A program made the position numbers and the translations under genes. Source: Sphaerisporangium viridialbum (GTDB lineage: Bacteria; Actinomycetota; Actinomycetes; Streptosporangiales; Streptosporangiaceae). Taken from it: a DNA stretch of 64,000 bases. A model generated the notes under the pieces. The model saw only the letters and a list, made by a program, of their open reading frames with translations, was not told where the DNA came from and ran no database searches. Location: the NCBI RefSeq assembly GCF_049674955.1, contig NZ_CP187232.1:4402001-4466000 (forward strand). Reading direction: 5' to 3'. This document shows, in pieces, positions 26,343-33,633 of this stretch (positions are counted from its first letter, which is position 1; every line of letters starts with the position of its first letter).

Positions 26343-26444
26343 TCAGCAGGGCGCCACGTCGGTGGCGCCGAGGCCGACCAGGACGTCGCCGTCGACCTTG
26401 ACGGCCCTGGTCGTGCCGTTGGTCCGGATGGCGGCGAGCTTCAT
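26343..26444 (-). pseudogene. Truncated fumarylacetoacetate hydrolase (N-terminal 33 codons)
   Basis: ATG 26444 overlaps the stop of the cupin gene (ATGA) and is preceded by AGGGAA. The product MKLAAIRTNGTTRAVKVDGD, then VLVGLGATDVAPC, ends in a stop at 26343. The first 25 residues match the start of FAH-family hydrolases (MKLATIR..GTTRAV.VDG). The catalytic barrel is absent; the ECF42 gene abuts the truncation. In intact gentisate pathways an FAH protein (fumarylpyruvate or maleylpyruvate hydrolase) acts after the dioxygenase. Confidence 0.65.
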
Positions 26445-27610
26445 CGGGCGGTTCCCTCTACATGGGTGCGGTTGAGCTTGAGAGCTTCGAAGACCGGGGA
26501 GTCGCTGAAGCGGAACAGATCGAGGGCGCCGGAGTCGGAGTCGGTGGCACCGGCCTCGGAGCGGACGGAGAACGGCTGCCAGGACGGCACCACGAACAGG
26601 TCGCCGCGCGTCACGGACCAGGACGTGTCGCCGACCGTGACCGTTCCGGAGCCGTCGAAGACCTGATAGACCGACGAGCCCGTCTCGCGGACCGGCGCGC
26701 TCTGCGCGCCGCGCACGATGCGGTGCATCTCGGCGCGGATGGTGGGCAGCACGTCGGCGCCGGTCGCCGGGTCGGTGAACCGGACGGCGGCGTGGCCGGG
26801 CTCGACTGTGCCGCCGAACCCCTCCGCCTCAACGGTGAGTTGGTCGGCGAGGGCGCGGTCGGTGTGCTCCCAGCGGTACGCCAGCAGCGGCGAGCCGGGG
26901 GGCAGCGCCCCGGCCGAGACCGGCCGCAGGCCCGGGTGGCCCCAGAGGCGCTCGGCGCGCGACCGCTCAGGGGTGATCCGCTCGGCGTCGCTGATCGTGT
27001 CCCGGCCGAACGCGAAGAACTGCGTCTCGGTGACGTACTGGAATGGGATGTCCAGGCCGTCGATCCACGCCATCGGCTCGGCGGTGGCGTTGTGGTGGGC
27101 GTGCCAGTTCCAGCCCGCCTGTGGGAGGAAGTCGCCGCGCCGCATCGCCACCGGGTCGCCGCCGACGACCGTCCACACGCCCTCGCCCTCGACGACGAAC
27201 CGGAAGGCGTGCTGGGTGTGCCGGTGCTCCGGGGCGTCCTCCCCGGGCATCAGGTACTGGATGGCGGCCCACAGCGTCGGCGTGGCGAACGGCCGGCCGC
27301 TCAGCCCCGGGTTGGCCAGCGCGATGGCGCGGCGCTCACCGCCGCGGCCCACCGGGACCAGATCGCCGGCCTGCGCGGCGAGCGCCCGGAGCTGCTCCCA
27401 GCGCCACAGGTGCGGCACAGCTCGGGAGTGCGGCCGGGCGGGCATCAGGTCGCCGATCTCGGTCCACAGCGGGATGAGCAGTTCCTTCTCGAACTCCCGG
27501 TACAGCTCTTCGAGCGCCGGGGTGACCTCCGGTTGGCCCTCCGCCGAAACGGCCTGCAGCCGGATGGGAGAGTCCGAGGCGATGTCCGGGGCGATGGGGA
27601 TCTCAGTCAC
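26441..27610 (-). CDS. Gentisate 1,2-dioxygenase-like bicupin
   Basis: The 389-residue protein has two cupin domains. The first has GEDAPEHRHTQHAFRFVVEG and WNWHAHHNAT, giving the His ligands for Fe(II). The second has EMHRIVRGAQ, VYQVFDGSGTVTVGDTSWSV and GDLFVVPSWQPFSV. ELYREFEKELLIPLWTEIGD near the N-terminus is typical of gentisate dioxygenases, which open gentisate to maleylpyruvate. GTG 27610 was chosen because the upstream frame crosses the promoter region. It is divergent from an IclR gene, the usual regulator class for such pathways, and coupled to a truncated FAH gene, so the local pathway is broken unless a second hydrolase exists elsewhere. Confidence 0.88.
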   Translation of the reverse strand: MTEIPIAPDIASDSPIRLQAVSAEGQPEVTPALEELYREFEKELLIPLWTEIGDLMPARPHSRAVPHLWRWEQLRALAAQAGDLVPVGRGGERRAIALANPGLSGRPFATPTLWAAIQYLMPGEDAPEHRHTQHAFRFVVEGEGVWTVVGGDPVAMRRGDFLPQAGWNWHAHHNATAEPMAWIDGLDIPFQYVTETQFFAFGRDTISDAERITPERSRAERLWGHPGLRPVSAGALPPGSPLLAYRWEHTDRALADQLTVEAEGFGGTVEPGHAAVRFTDPATGADVLPTIRAEMHRIVRGAQSAPVRETGSSVYQVFDGSGTVTVGDTSWSVTRGDLFVVPSWQPFSVRSEAGATDSDSGALDLFRFSDSPVFEALKLNRTHVEGTAR

Positions 27611-27649
27611 AGCGCTCAGTGTGCGTCTCGTCCGCCAGGAAGACATGTA

Positions 27650-27668
27650 GATTCTGGACAGCAGAATC
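27650..27668. promoter_or_regulatory. IclR operator-like inverted repeat
   Basis: GATTCTG, five bases, CAGAATC lies between the divergent dioxygenase and IclR genes, 12 bp before the IclR start and next to its ribosome site. Position and symmetry fit an IclR site controlling both genes. Confidence 0.6.
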
Positions 27669-27680
27669 AGGAGGTCCGCC

Positions 27681-28457
27681 ATCGACAAGCCGCTCAAGAC
27701 GCCGCCGCCGTACGCGATCGCCAGCGTCGACCACGCCCTCCGGGCGGCCGCCATGCTCCAGCTGGAAGGCGGGCACACCGTCTCGGAGATCGCCGAACGG
27801 CTGGGCGTCGCCCGGTCGACCGCGCACCGGCTGCTGGCCATGCTCGTCTACCGCGACTTCGCCGTGCAGGACGAGCATCGGGTCTACCACGCGGGCCCCG
27901 TCCTGGAACTCGCCGCGCATTCCCAGTCCGAGGTGTCCCAGCTGCGGGCCGCCGCGCTTCCCCACCTGGGCAGGCTGGTCGACCTCCTCAACGAGACCGC
28001 CAACCTGACCATCCGCACCGGCGACACCGCCCGTTTCATCGCCAGCGTCGAGTCCACCCAGGCGCTGCGCATCGGCTCCCGGGAGGGCATGGTCTTCCCC
28101 GCCCACCGCACCACTGCCGGCCTGCTGCTCCTCGCCCGGCTCGGCGAATCCGAGCTGGACGAGGTGTACGCCGCCGAGCGCTACCGAGACCGCCCGGCGG
28201 ACCGCCCCGACCTCGCCCGGCTGCGCGCCGAACTGGCGCGGATTGGCCGCAGCGGGTTCGCCGTGAACCAGGGGCGCTCCGAGCGCGGGCTCGTCGCCGT
28301 GGGCGTCCCCGTGTACGGCCGGGACGGCACCGCGCAGGCGGGCCTGTCGGTGTCCATGCCAGGTGTGCGGCATGATCCGCGCCGGCTTCCGTTGCTGGTC
28401 GCCGCCCTCAACGCGGCGGCGCGCGCCCTGGAGGCCGACTTGGCGGCGGCGTCCTGA
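27681..28457 (+). CDS. IclR family regulator, apparently starting at ATC
   Basis: The 258-residue protein begins (I/M)DKPLKTPPPYAIASVDHAL, continuing into the IclR HTH (MLQLEGGHTVSEIAERLGVA, RSTAHRLLAMLVYRDFAVQD) and the effector domain (PAHRTTAGLLLLARL; GFAVNQGRSERGLVAVGVPV). The first in-frame ATG (27753) would remove the first HTH helix. No ATG/GTG/TTG lies between the upstream stop at 27648 and 27681. CAGGAGGT at 27668-27675 is ideally placed for the ATC codon at 27681. So either ATC is the start or an ATG has mutated or been misread. It likely controls the divergent gentisate dioxygenase. Confidence 0.82.
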   Translation: MDKPLKTPPPYAIASVDHALRAAAMLQLEGGHTVSEIAERLGVARSTAHRLLAMLVYRDFAVQDEHRVYHAGPVLELAAHSQSEVSQLRAAALPHLGRLVDLLNETANLTIRTGDTARFIASVESTQALRIGSREGMVFPAHRTTAGLLLLARLGESELDEVYAAERYRDRPADRPDLARLRAELARIGRSGFAVNQGRSERGLVAVGVPVYGRDGTAQAGLSVSMPGVRHDPRRLPLLVAALNAAARALEADLAAAS

Positions 28458-28557
28458 TCCCGCCGGGCCCCGGGGCCGGGGGTCGGCCAGACCGGGGGCG
28501 ACGGTGCTACCCGAACCCCCGCCCCCCGGAGGCCGGCGCCCGCGAAAACCAGGTATG

Positions 28558-28587
28558 TTGACATAGGTATCTGAAGGTATCTATTGT
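28558..28587 (+). promoter_or_regulatory. MarR promoter and operator
   Basis: TTGACA (28558-28563) is followed by the imperfect palindrome ATAGGTATCTGAAGGTATCT plus AT (28563-28584), which contains GGTATCT twice, 10 bp apart. It ends 3 bp before the MarR start codon, so a self-repressed near-leaderless promoter is likely. Confidence 0.55.
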
Positions 28588-29067
28588 GTGGACATGCCCG
28601 CCTCTAGTGCGTCCTTCCAGGACACCGACCGCGTAGCCTCCGTGCTCGTGGCGATCCTGCCCGCACTGAACAGGGCTCTTGAGCGGCAGATCGCCCGGGA
28701 GTTTGCTCACCCCAGGCTCCCGGAGGGCCAGCTCGCGCTGCTGTGGCTCGTCGAGGAGCGCGAGGGGATCACGGTCCGCGAGGCTGCTGACGCGCTTCTG
28801 ATGAAGCCGAACAACGCCAGTGCCCTGGTCTCCCAGCTCACCGAGCTGGGGCTGCTGGAACGCAGGCAGGACACCGTCGACAAGCGGGTCGCCCATCTGC
28901 ACCCGACGGCCACGGCCCGGCAGCGACTCGCCGAGGCCCAGCAGCTCAAGGGAGCCCACGTCGCGCGTGCTCTCTGCGCTCTCACCGACGGGGAGCTGGG
29001 CGCCCTCGGCGCGGCCACGGGTGCGCTGACGTCCCTGACCCGGCATCTCCACCCCACCGCCGACTGA
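28588..29067 (+). CDS. MarR family transcriptional regulator
   Basis: The 159-residue protein has the MarR winged helix: GQLALLWLVEEREGITVREA, ADALLMKPNNASALVSQLTE and LGLLERRQDTVDKRVAHLHP. GTG 28588 or ATG 28594 can start it. A partial DHA2-type efflux gene follows on the same strand; MarR-efflux pairs are common, so that pump was probably the regulated partner before it was truncated. Confidence 0.88.
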   Translation: MDMPASSASFQDTDRVASVLVAILPALNRALERQIAREFAHPRLPEGQLALLWLVEEREGITVREAADALLMKPNNASALVSQLTELGLLERRQDTVDKRVAHLHPTATARQRLAEAQQLKGAHVARALCALTDGELGALGAATGALTSLTRHLHPTAD

Positions 29068-29160
29068 TTCCACGCCCTGTCTCCGTACAGGAGCCAGGTC
29101 CGCGTGCTGCGTACGCATACCGAGCCGTCGGCCGATGGCGGTTTCCGACGTTGCTGAACG

Positions 29161-29928
29161 ATGCCGCTGCGGCTGTTCCGCAGCCCGGCACTCACCATCG
29201 GCACGATCGTCACCGCGATCAATTTCTTCGTGCTGCTCGGTGTGATCTTCTTCCTGATGATGTATCTGCAGAACGTACGCGGCTTCACGCCTGTCGAGGT
29301 GGGCGTGCGCACCCTGCCGCTGAGCCTGGCCACCGTGGTCGCGTCGCCACTCGGTGCGGCGCTGACCGAGCGGTTCGGCGCGCGCCTGTCCATGCCGGCC
29401 GGCATGGTGCTCCAGGCCGTCGCGTCCTTCTGGATGCTGACATGGGACGCGCATTCCCCGTACGCCGCCATGTGGCCACCGTTCATCGCGCTCGGTCTTG
29501 GCGTCGGGATGGTGATGTCCGCCTCCTCCGACGCGATCGTCGGCAACGCGCCGGTCAGGGACGGGGGTGTGGCGAGCGGTCTTCAGGCCACGTCGCTGCA
29601 GATCGGCGGGGCGCTCGGCACGTCCGTGCTGGTCTCCCTGATCAGCAGCCGGGTCGGCTCGACACTCACGGGTGAACTGACCCGCGCCGGGGTTCCAGCC
29701 TCCGCGGCAGGCGGCTTCGAGAAGGCCGCGGACGCGGTGGCGATGGGCATTTCGCCGGTCTCGGACGGCATGGCCGCGCATTTGAAGGCCGCCGTCGTCG
29801 AGGGCAGCGGCAGCGCGTTCATGAACGGTGTCCACTCAGCCGTGTTCCTCACCGGCGTACTGTGCATCGTGGGCGCGGTCCTGGCCATGGCCGGCCTGCG
29901 ACGCAGCCCCGAAGGCGCTCGCCACTGA
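29161..29928 (+). pseudogene. C-terminal half of a DHA2 (EmrB/QacA) MFS drug exporter
   Basis: The 255-codon frame begins PLRLFRSPALTIGTIVTAIN and continues through six or seven membrane helices, including MMYLQNVRGFTPVEVGVRTL and VRDGGVASGLQATSLQIGGA, which correspond to the second half of 14-helix DHA2 exporters (usual length about 480-520). A TGA at 29155 lies just upstream in frame, and the N-terminal half is absent between the MarR gene and here. Only half of a transporter remains, so it is most likely non-functional. Confidence 0.8.
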
Positions 29929-29935
29929 GAACTGA

Positions 29936-29953
29936 CGGGCCGGATGTGGCCCG
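29936..29953 (+). terminator. Short terminator-like hairpin
   Basis: CGGGCC, GGATGT, GGCCCG starts 8 bp after the stop of the truncated exporter gene. The stem is only 6 bp. Confidence 0.35.
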
Positions 29954-30123
29954 GCCGGGAAACGCGGGGTCACACGGGGTCAGCGTCCTCGCATCCGGCC
30001 GGGCCGCTCCGCACCGCTGCCCACGCCCGACGACGACTGGCGCGCCTGGTTCCTCGACAACATCGGCCGGTCTTCTTGCCTTTGGTGATGATGAGGTGTT
30101 CGAGCGTGTGGAGAGGCGATCGA

Positions 30124-31041
30124 TCAGCGATGGGCCGTTGCGATGAGGCGTCGCAGTGCGGCCTGGGCGGGTGGGCCCCACGTGGCCTTGCCGCCGGGCC
30201 GGCCGTGGACGCCGGCGTCTCCGATATGGATGCCGCCGAGGGCGCGGCGTACTGCCCATCCGCGGGCGCGGCGCAGGGTCGCGGCGTCCGGGGCCGGCTG
30301 GTAGGCGTCATAAAAGCGGTCGGCGGCGCCGTCCGGCAGCAGGCTCCAGGCGGCGGCGAGGTCGCCGGCCGGATCGCCCGCGAAGAGGTCACCGAAGTCG
30401 ATCACGCCGCAGATGGTGCCGTCCGCGGTGAGGACGTTGGCCGGATGCAGGTCGCCGTGGAGCCATAGCGCCGGGCCTGTCCAGTCGGGCGCGGCAACGG
30501 CGTCGTCCCAGACCGCGCGGACGGCGTCCGGGTCGGGGATCAACCCCAGCTCAGTGGCCGAGGCGAGCCCCTTGACGAACCCCTCGGAGTAGTCGGCCAG
30601 CGGCCCTCCGCGGTCCCGGCCGACGGGTGCCTGTTCGGGGGCGGGTTGGTGCAGTGCCGTCAGGAAGGCGGCCAGGGCGTCGGCCGCCTCCGCGCCGCGC
30701 GTGACGGGGGCGCGGTCGGCCGGCTCGCCCGGCACCCAGGTGGTGACGATCCAGGGTCGTGGAAACAGAGCGGAGGGCTCGCCGAGGCGCTGCGGGACGG
30801 GAACCGGCAGCGGAAGGCGCGGGGCGAGGGCGGGCAGCCAGGTATGCTCCTTGCGCAGCAGCGCGTCCGCAGACTCCGTCGCCCAGGGCAACCGGACGGC
30901 GAGGTCGTCGCCGAGCCGCCAAAGCTGGTTGTCCCAGCCACGCGCGCCGAGCCGCAACGGGCGATCGGCCAGGTCGGGGTGCTGGTCGCGCAGCAGATCC
31001 CGCACCAACTCCGCGCTGATCTCGATCTCGGTGTGAGTCAT
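30124..31041 (-). CDS. Aminoglycoside phosphotransferase-family kinase
   Basis: The 305-residue protein has the APH fold: RKEHTWLPALAPRLPLPVPV (N-lobe), then the catalytic loop LWLHGDLHPANVL (HGD-x-x-x-x-N) and the metal-binding IDFGDLFAGDPAGDLA. These are the Brenner and DFG-like motifs of the family, which phosphorylates antibiotics or small metabolites. ATG 31041 matches MTHTEIEISAELVRDLL. Resistance function is not implied; many chromosomal members act on other substrates. Confidence 0.9.
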   Translation of the reverse strand: MTHTEIEISAELVRDLLRDQHPDLADRPLRLGARGWDNQLWRLGDDLAVRLPWATESADALLRKEHTWLPALAPRLPLPVPVPQRLGEPSALFPRPWIVTTWVPGEPADRAPVTRGAEAADALAAFLTALHQPAPEQAPVGRDRGGPLADYSEGFVKGLASATELGLIPDPDAVRAVWDDAVAAPDWTGPALWLHGDLHPANVLTADGTICGVIDFGDLFAGDPAGDLAAAWSLLPDGAADRFYDAYQPAPDAATLRRARGWAVRRALGGIHIGDAGVHGRPGGKATWGPPAQAALRRLIATAHR

Positions 31042-31101
31042 GCGGAGCAACAGTAGCCAAATGACGGCCCGCCCGTTTTCTCCCCCGGTTCAAGGCTTTC
31101 A

Positions 31102-31183
31102 GGCCAGGAGACCCAGAGTTTCGGGCGCTTCCCAGGCCGTCAGCTGCCGCTCAGGGTCGGGTTCCAGCTCGGCGAGGGCTTGC
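31102..31183. repeat. Dispersed repeat, copy 1 (XRE gene 3' end remnant)
   Basis: About 82 bp here is clearly similar to 32521-32601, in the same orientation. On the minus strand this copy reads ALAELEPDPERQLTAW, then GLLA and a stop, matching the tail of the frameshifted XRE gene. It indicates an old local duplication of which only the tail survives. Confidence 0.65.
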
Positions 31184-31301
31184 CGGTCCTACTCGCGGGC
31201 GCGGACAGGGCCGCCGCCGGCTCCGGGGCGCCCACTGCGTCGCGACCCTGGGCCGTTTAAGGATTGGCTGCGTGCGGTTGATGCCCAGTAGGGTGCCGAT
31301 C

Positions 31302-31676
31302 ATGGCTTGTCGCATTTCCGAGCTGATAATCCCTTGCCGGGATCCGCAACGGCTGGCGGCGTTCTGGTGCGAGGTGCTGGGCTTCATCGTGCTCGACACC
31401 GAGGACGAAGGCGCGGTGGAGATCGGACCACGGGAAGGGTTCGGCGGATTGCAGCCGACTCTGGTCTTCAGCCCCACTACCGAGCCCAAGGCGGGCAAGC
31501 TGCGGCTGCACTTCGACGTCAACGCCACCGACCGCGATCAGGACGCCGAACTCGAACGCCTCCTGAAGCTCGGGGCGCGCCCGGCCGACGTCGGCCAGAC
31601 CGGCGAGGAACCCTGGCACTGCCTGGCCGACCCCGAAGGCAACGAATTCTGCCTCCTGCGAGCCCGCCTGAGCTGA
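31302..31676 (+). CDS. VOC (glyoxalase fold) protein
   Basis: The 124-residue protein starts MACRISELIIPCRDPQRLAA, then FWCEVLGF, and ends with LADPEGNEFCLL. GKLRLHFDVNATDRDQDAEL is the central block. It is typical of single-domain actinobacterial VOC proteins and a distant paralogue of the gene at 4869-5243. A GTG at 31293 in frame is an alternative start. Substrate unknown. Confidence 0.87.
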   Translation: MACRISELIIPCRDPQRLAAFWCEVLGFIVLDTEDEGAVEIGPREGFGGLQPTLVFSPTTEPKAGKLRLHFDVNATDRDQDAELERLLKLGARPADVGQTGEEPWHCLADPEGNEFCLLRARLS

Positions 31677-31829
31677 GCATCGGCCCGCATTGGCAAACGA
31701 CCCCAACGTGAGGACTTCGCGCGCATGACGCCGCCTGCTCTGTAGACCTGACACTTCCCTGCGCATCGGTCCGCCGACGACGCCGTCGGCGCTGTTTCCC
31801 GTGCTCTTCGTCAGGTCTTCAGAGAGATC

Positions 31830-32390
31830 ATGTCTTCACATCCTCATATCGTGCTGCCCTGGGCGGTGCGGCGCACCCGCCTGCCTCTGCTCGCGCTCCA
31901 GTGCGTGGCCTGCCCTTCCGGCCGCGCCACCATCGGCAACGGCAGGTTCCGCGTCAACGCCAACGGCAAACTTCTCGACGTCTGGCTCCTGGTCAACTGC
32001 GTTTCCTGTGACCGGACCAGCAAGCTCACCGTCCACGATCGCGTCCCGGTCCGCTCACTGCCCGCTGATCTCCTGGACGGTTACTCCGCCAACTCGCCTT
32101 CCCTCGTCGTGGATACCCTTCTCGACCCGTTGATCGCCCGGCGCAACCGGTTCGCGCTCGATTGGGACGGGTGCTGGGAACTCCACGCACCTCCCGTTCC
32201 CGAGGATCCGTGGCCCCTTCAGATCACGGTCACCTTCGACGATCCCGTGCCAGTCCGTCCCGAACGGCTCATCGCTCATGGATTAGGCATCAGCCGCAAT
32301 GAGATCGCTCACAGAGTCAAGATCGATATCCCGCTGAACCGCAGGACGAAACTGGATTTCTCATTCGTCCTGGTGTGGTCGGTTCAGTAG
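31830..32390 (+). CDS. DUF1062 family protein
   Basis: The 186-residue protein has VLPWAVRRTRLPLLALQCVA, CPSGRA, then LVNCVSCDRTSKLTVHDRVP, RNRFALDWDGCWEL and GLGISRNEIAHRVKIDIPLN. These blocks define DUF1062, a family of unknown function. Cys-containing segments (QCVACPS, NCVSCDR) suggest a small zinc-ribbon-like module at the N-terminus. It is followed by a terminator hairpin. Confidence 0.82.
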   Translation: MSSHPHIVLPWAVRRTRLPLLALQCVACPSGRATIGNGRFRVNANGKLLDVWLLVNCVSCDRTSKLTVHDRVPVRSLPADLLDGYSANSPSLVVDTLLDPLIARRNRFALDWDGCWELHAPPVPEDPWPLQITVTFDDPVPVRPERLIAHGLGISRNEIAHRVKIDIPLNRRTKLDFSFVLVWSVQ

Positions 32391-32414
32391 GTCCAGGTGT
32401 CCGGTGCGACGCTC

Positions 32415-32455
32415 GGCCAAGGCAGAAAACGGCTGTGCCGTGTTCTGCCTTGGCC
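32415..32455 (+). terminator. Strong stem-loop terminator after DUF1062 gene
   Basis: GGCCAAGGCAGA pairs perfectly with TCTGCCTTGGCC, and the loop contains an inner ACGGC-TGT-GCCGT hairpin. It begins 25 bp after the DUF1062 stop. Confidence 0.75.
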
Positions 32456-32520
32456 AGGTCGGCGCGGATCTAGCCAGCTGTTGATCTTTCTTCCAGGACG
32501 CTTGAGCAGCGATGTCCTTA

Positions 32521-32601
32521 GGTCAGGAGGCCCAGGGTTTCCCAGGCTGTCAGCTACCGCTCGGGGTCGGTTTCCTGGTTGATCAGCTCGGCGAGGGCTT
32601 G
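32521..32601. repeat. Dispersed repeat, copy 2
   Basis: Similar to 31102-31183, with a 7-bp gap and a 9-bp insertion between copies. It overlaps the 3' end of the XRE pseudogene. Confidence 0.65.
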
Positions 32602-32812
32602 CTGTCTTACCAGAACCCCCGGCGACGGCGACGGCCGTGAAGAAGGCCGGTGTGGGGACACGACCCCTCTCGATCTTCCGCAGCGTCTCGGGGAGATCCC
32701 GGCCCGGAGTGCCACGTCGGTGATGCTGCGTGAACCCCTGGCCTCGCGCAGCAGGTCGCCCAGCCGTTCCCCGCGCAGGCGGTCGGCGATCGACAACGGT
32801 TCGCGTACCATG
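32554..32812 (-). pseudogene. XRE-family HTH regulator with two frameshifts
   Basis: From ATG 32812 the frame reads MVREPLSIADRLRGERLGDL, LREARGSRSITDVALRAGIS, then leaves frame. One missing base after TCTCCCC restores ETLRKIERGRVPTPAFFTAV, AVAG, the usual HTH continuation; about 60 bp later a second shift returns to VLVRQQALAELINQETDPER and a stop. An XRE gene divergent from a methionine aminopeptidase gene is a recurrent actinobacterial arrangement. The two indels may be real decay or sequence errors. Confidence 0.65.
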
Positions 32813-32824
32813 AGCCCAATACTA

Positions 32825-32843
32825 ATACCGGTATAGTTATCGG
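32825..32843. promoter_or_regulatory. Operator/promoter between XRE gene and map
   Basis: ATACCGGTAT (32825-32834) is a perfect palindrome overlapping TATAGT (32832-32837), a good -10 box for the aminopeptidase gene. TATCGG just downstream may be a second half-site. Likely bound by the divergent XRE protein when intact. Confidence 0.55.
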
Positions 32844-32863
32844 AATCTAGAAGGAGGCAGAAG

Positions 32864-33631
32864 TTGATCGAGCTCAAGACCGCCGGCGAGATCGAGATGA
32901 TGCGTGAGGCCGGCCGGGTCGTCGCGGCGGTACACACGCAGGTCCGCTCGCACGCGACCGTCGGGGTGTCTCTGCGCGAGCTCGACGAGCTGGCCCGCCA
33001 GATCATGCACGAGGCCGGGGCCGGATCGTCCTTTCTCGGCTACCACCCGGCGTTCGGTGCCACTCCCTACCCTGGCGTGATCTGCACCTCGGTGAACGAG
33101 GTCATGCTGCACGGCCTGCCCACCGGCTACCGGCTCCGTGACGGCGACCTGCTGAGCATCGACTGCGGCGCCCACATCGACGGCTGGCATGCCGACGCCG
33201 CGGTCAGCTTCTGCGTCGGCCGGGCTCGCCAGGGCGACGGCGACCTGATCGCGACGGCCGAGCGCATGCTGGCCGCCGGAATCAAGCAGGCCGTGCCGGG
33301 CGCGCGGCTGGGCGATATCGGCCAGGCCATGTCCCCCATCGGCCGCGCGGCCGGTTACGGCATCCAGAACGACTTCGCCGGCCACGGCATCGGGCGGGCC
33401 ATGCACGAGGACCCGTGGGTACCCAACGAGGGCCGTCGAGGGCGCGGCCTGAGGCTCCGCCCCGGCATGGTCATCGCCATCGAGCCCAGCCTGATGGCCG
33501 GAGGCGGGGACGACTACGCGATGGCCGCGGACGGCTGGTCCCTGTGCAGCGGAGACGGCAGCCGCACGGTCCACGTCGAGCACTCAGTGGCCGTCACCGA
33601 CGACGGACCGGTCATTCTGACCCTCCCCTGA
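32864..33631 (+). CDS. map: Type I methionine aminopeptidase
   Basis: The 255-residue protein has the pita-bread aminopeptidase core. Metal ligands are visible: the two Asp in IDCGAHIDGWHADAAV, His in FAGHGIGRAMHEDPWVPN, Glu in MVIAIEPSL and Glu in TVHVEHSVAV. It removes the N-terminal Met from nascent proteins. TTG 32864 was chosen because AAGGAGG lies 7 bp upstream and the product MIELKTAGEIEMMREAGRVV is the family N-terminus. Accessory location and XRE partner suggest it is an additional, non-housekeeping copy. Confidence 0.93.
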   Translation: MIELKTAGEIEMMREAGRVVAAVHTQVRSHATVGVSLRELDELARQIMHEAGAGSSFLGYHPAFGATPYPGVICTSVNEVMLHGLPTGYRLRDGDLLSIDCGAHIDGWHADAAVSFCVGRARQGDGDLIATAERMLAAGIKQAVPGARLGDIGQAMSPIGRAAGYGIQNDFAGHGIGRAMHEDPWVPNEGRRGRGLRLRPGMVIAIEPSLMAGGGDDYAMAADGWSLCSGDGSRTVHVEHSVAVTDDGPVILTLP

Positions 33632-33633
33632 TC

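Noticed and set aside
29954..30123. Plus-strand PDDDWRAWFLDNIGR coding-like text
   Set aside because: Only about 20 codons; could not be assigned to a family or shown to be part of a gene.
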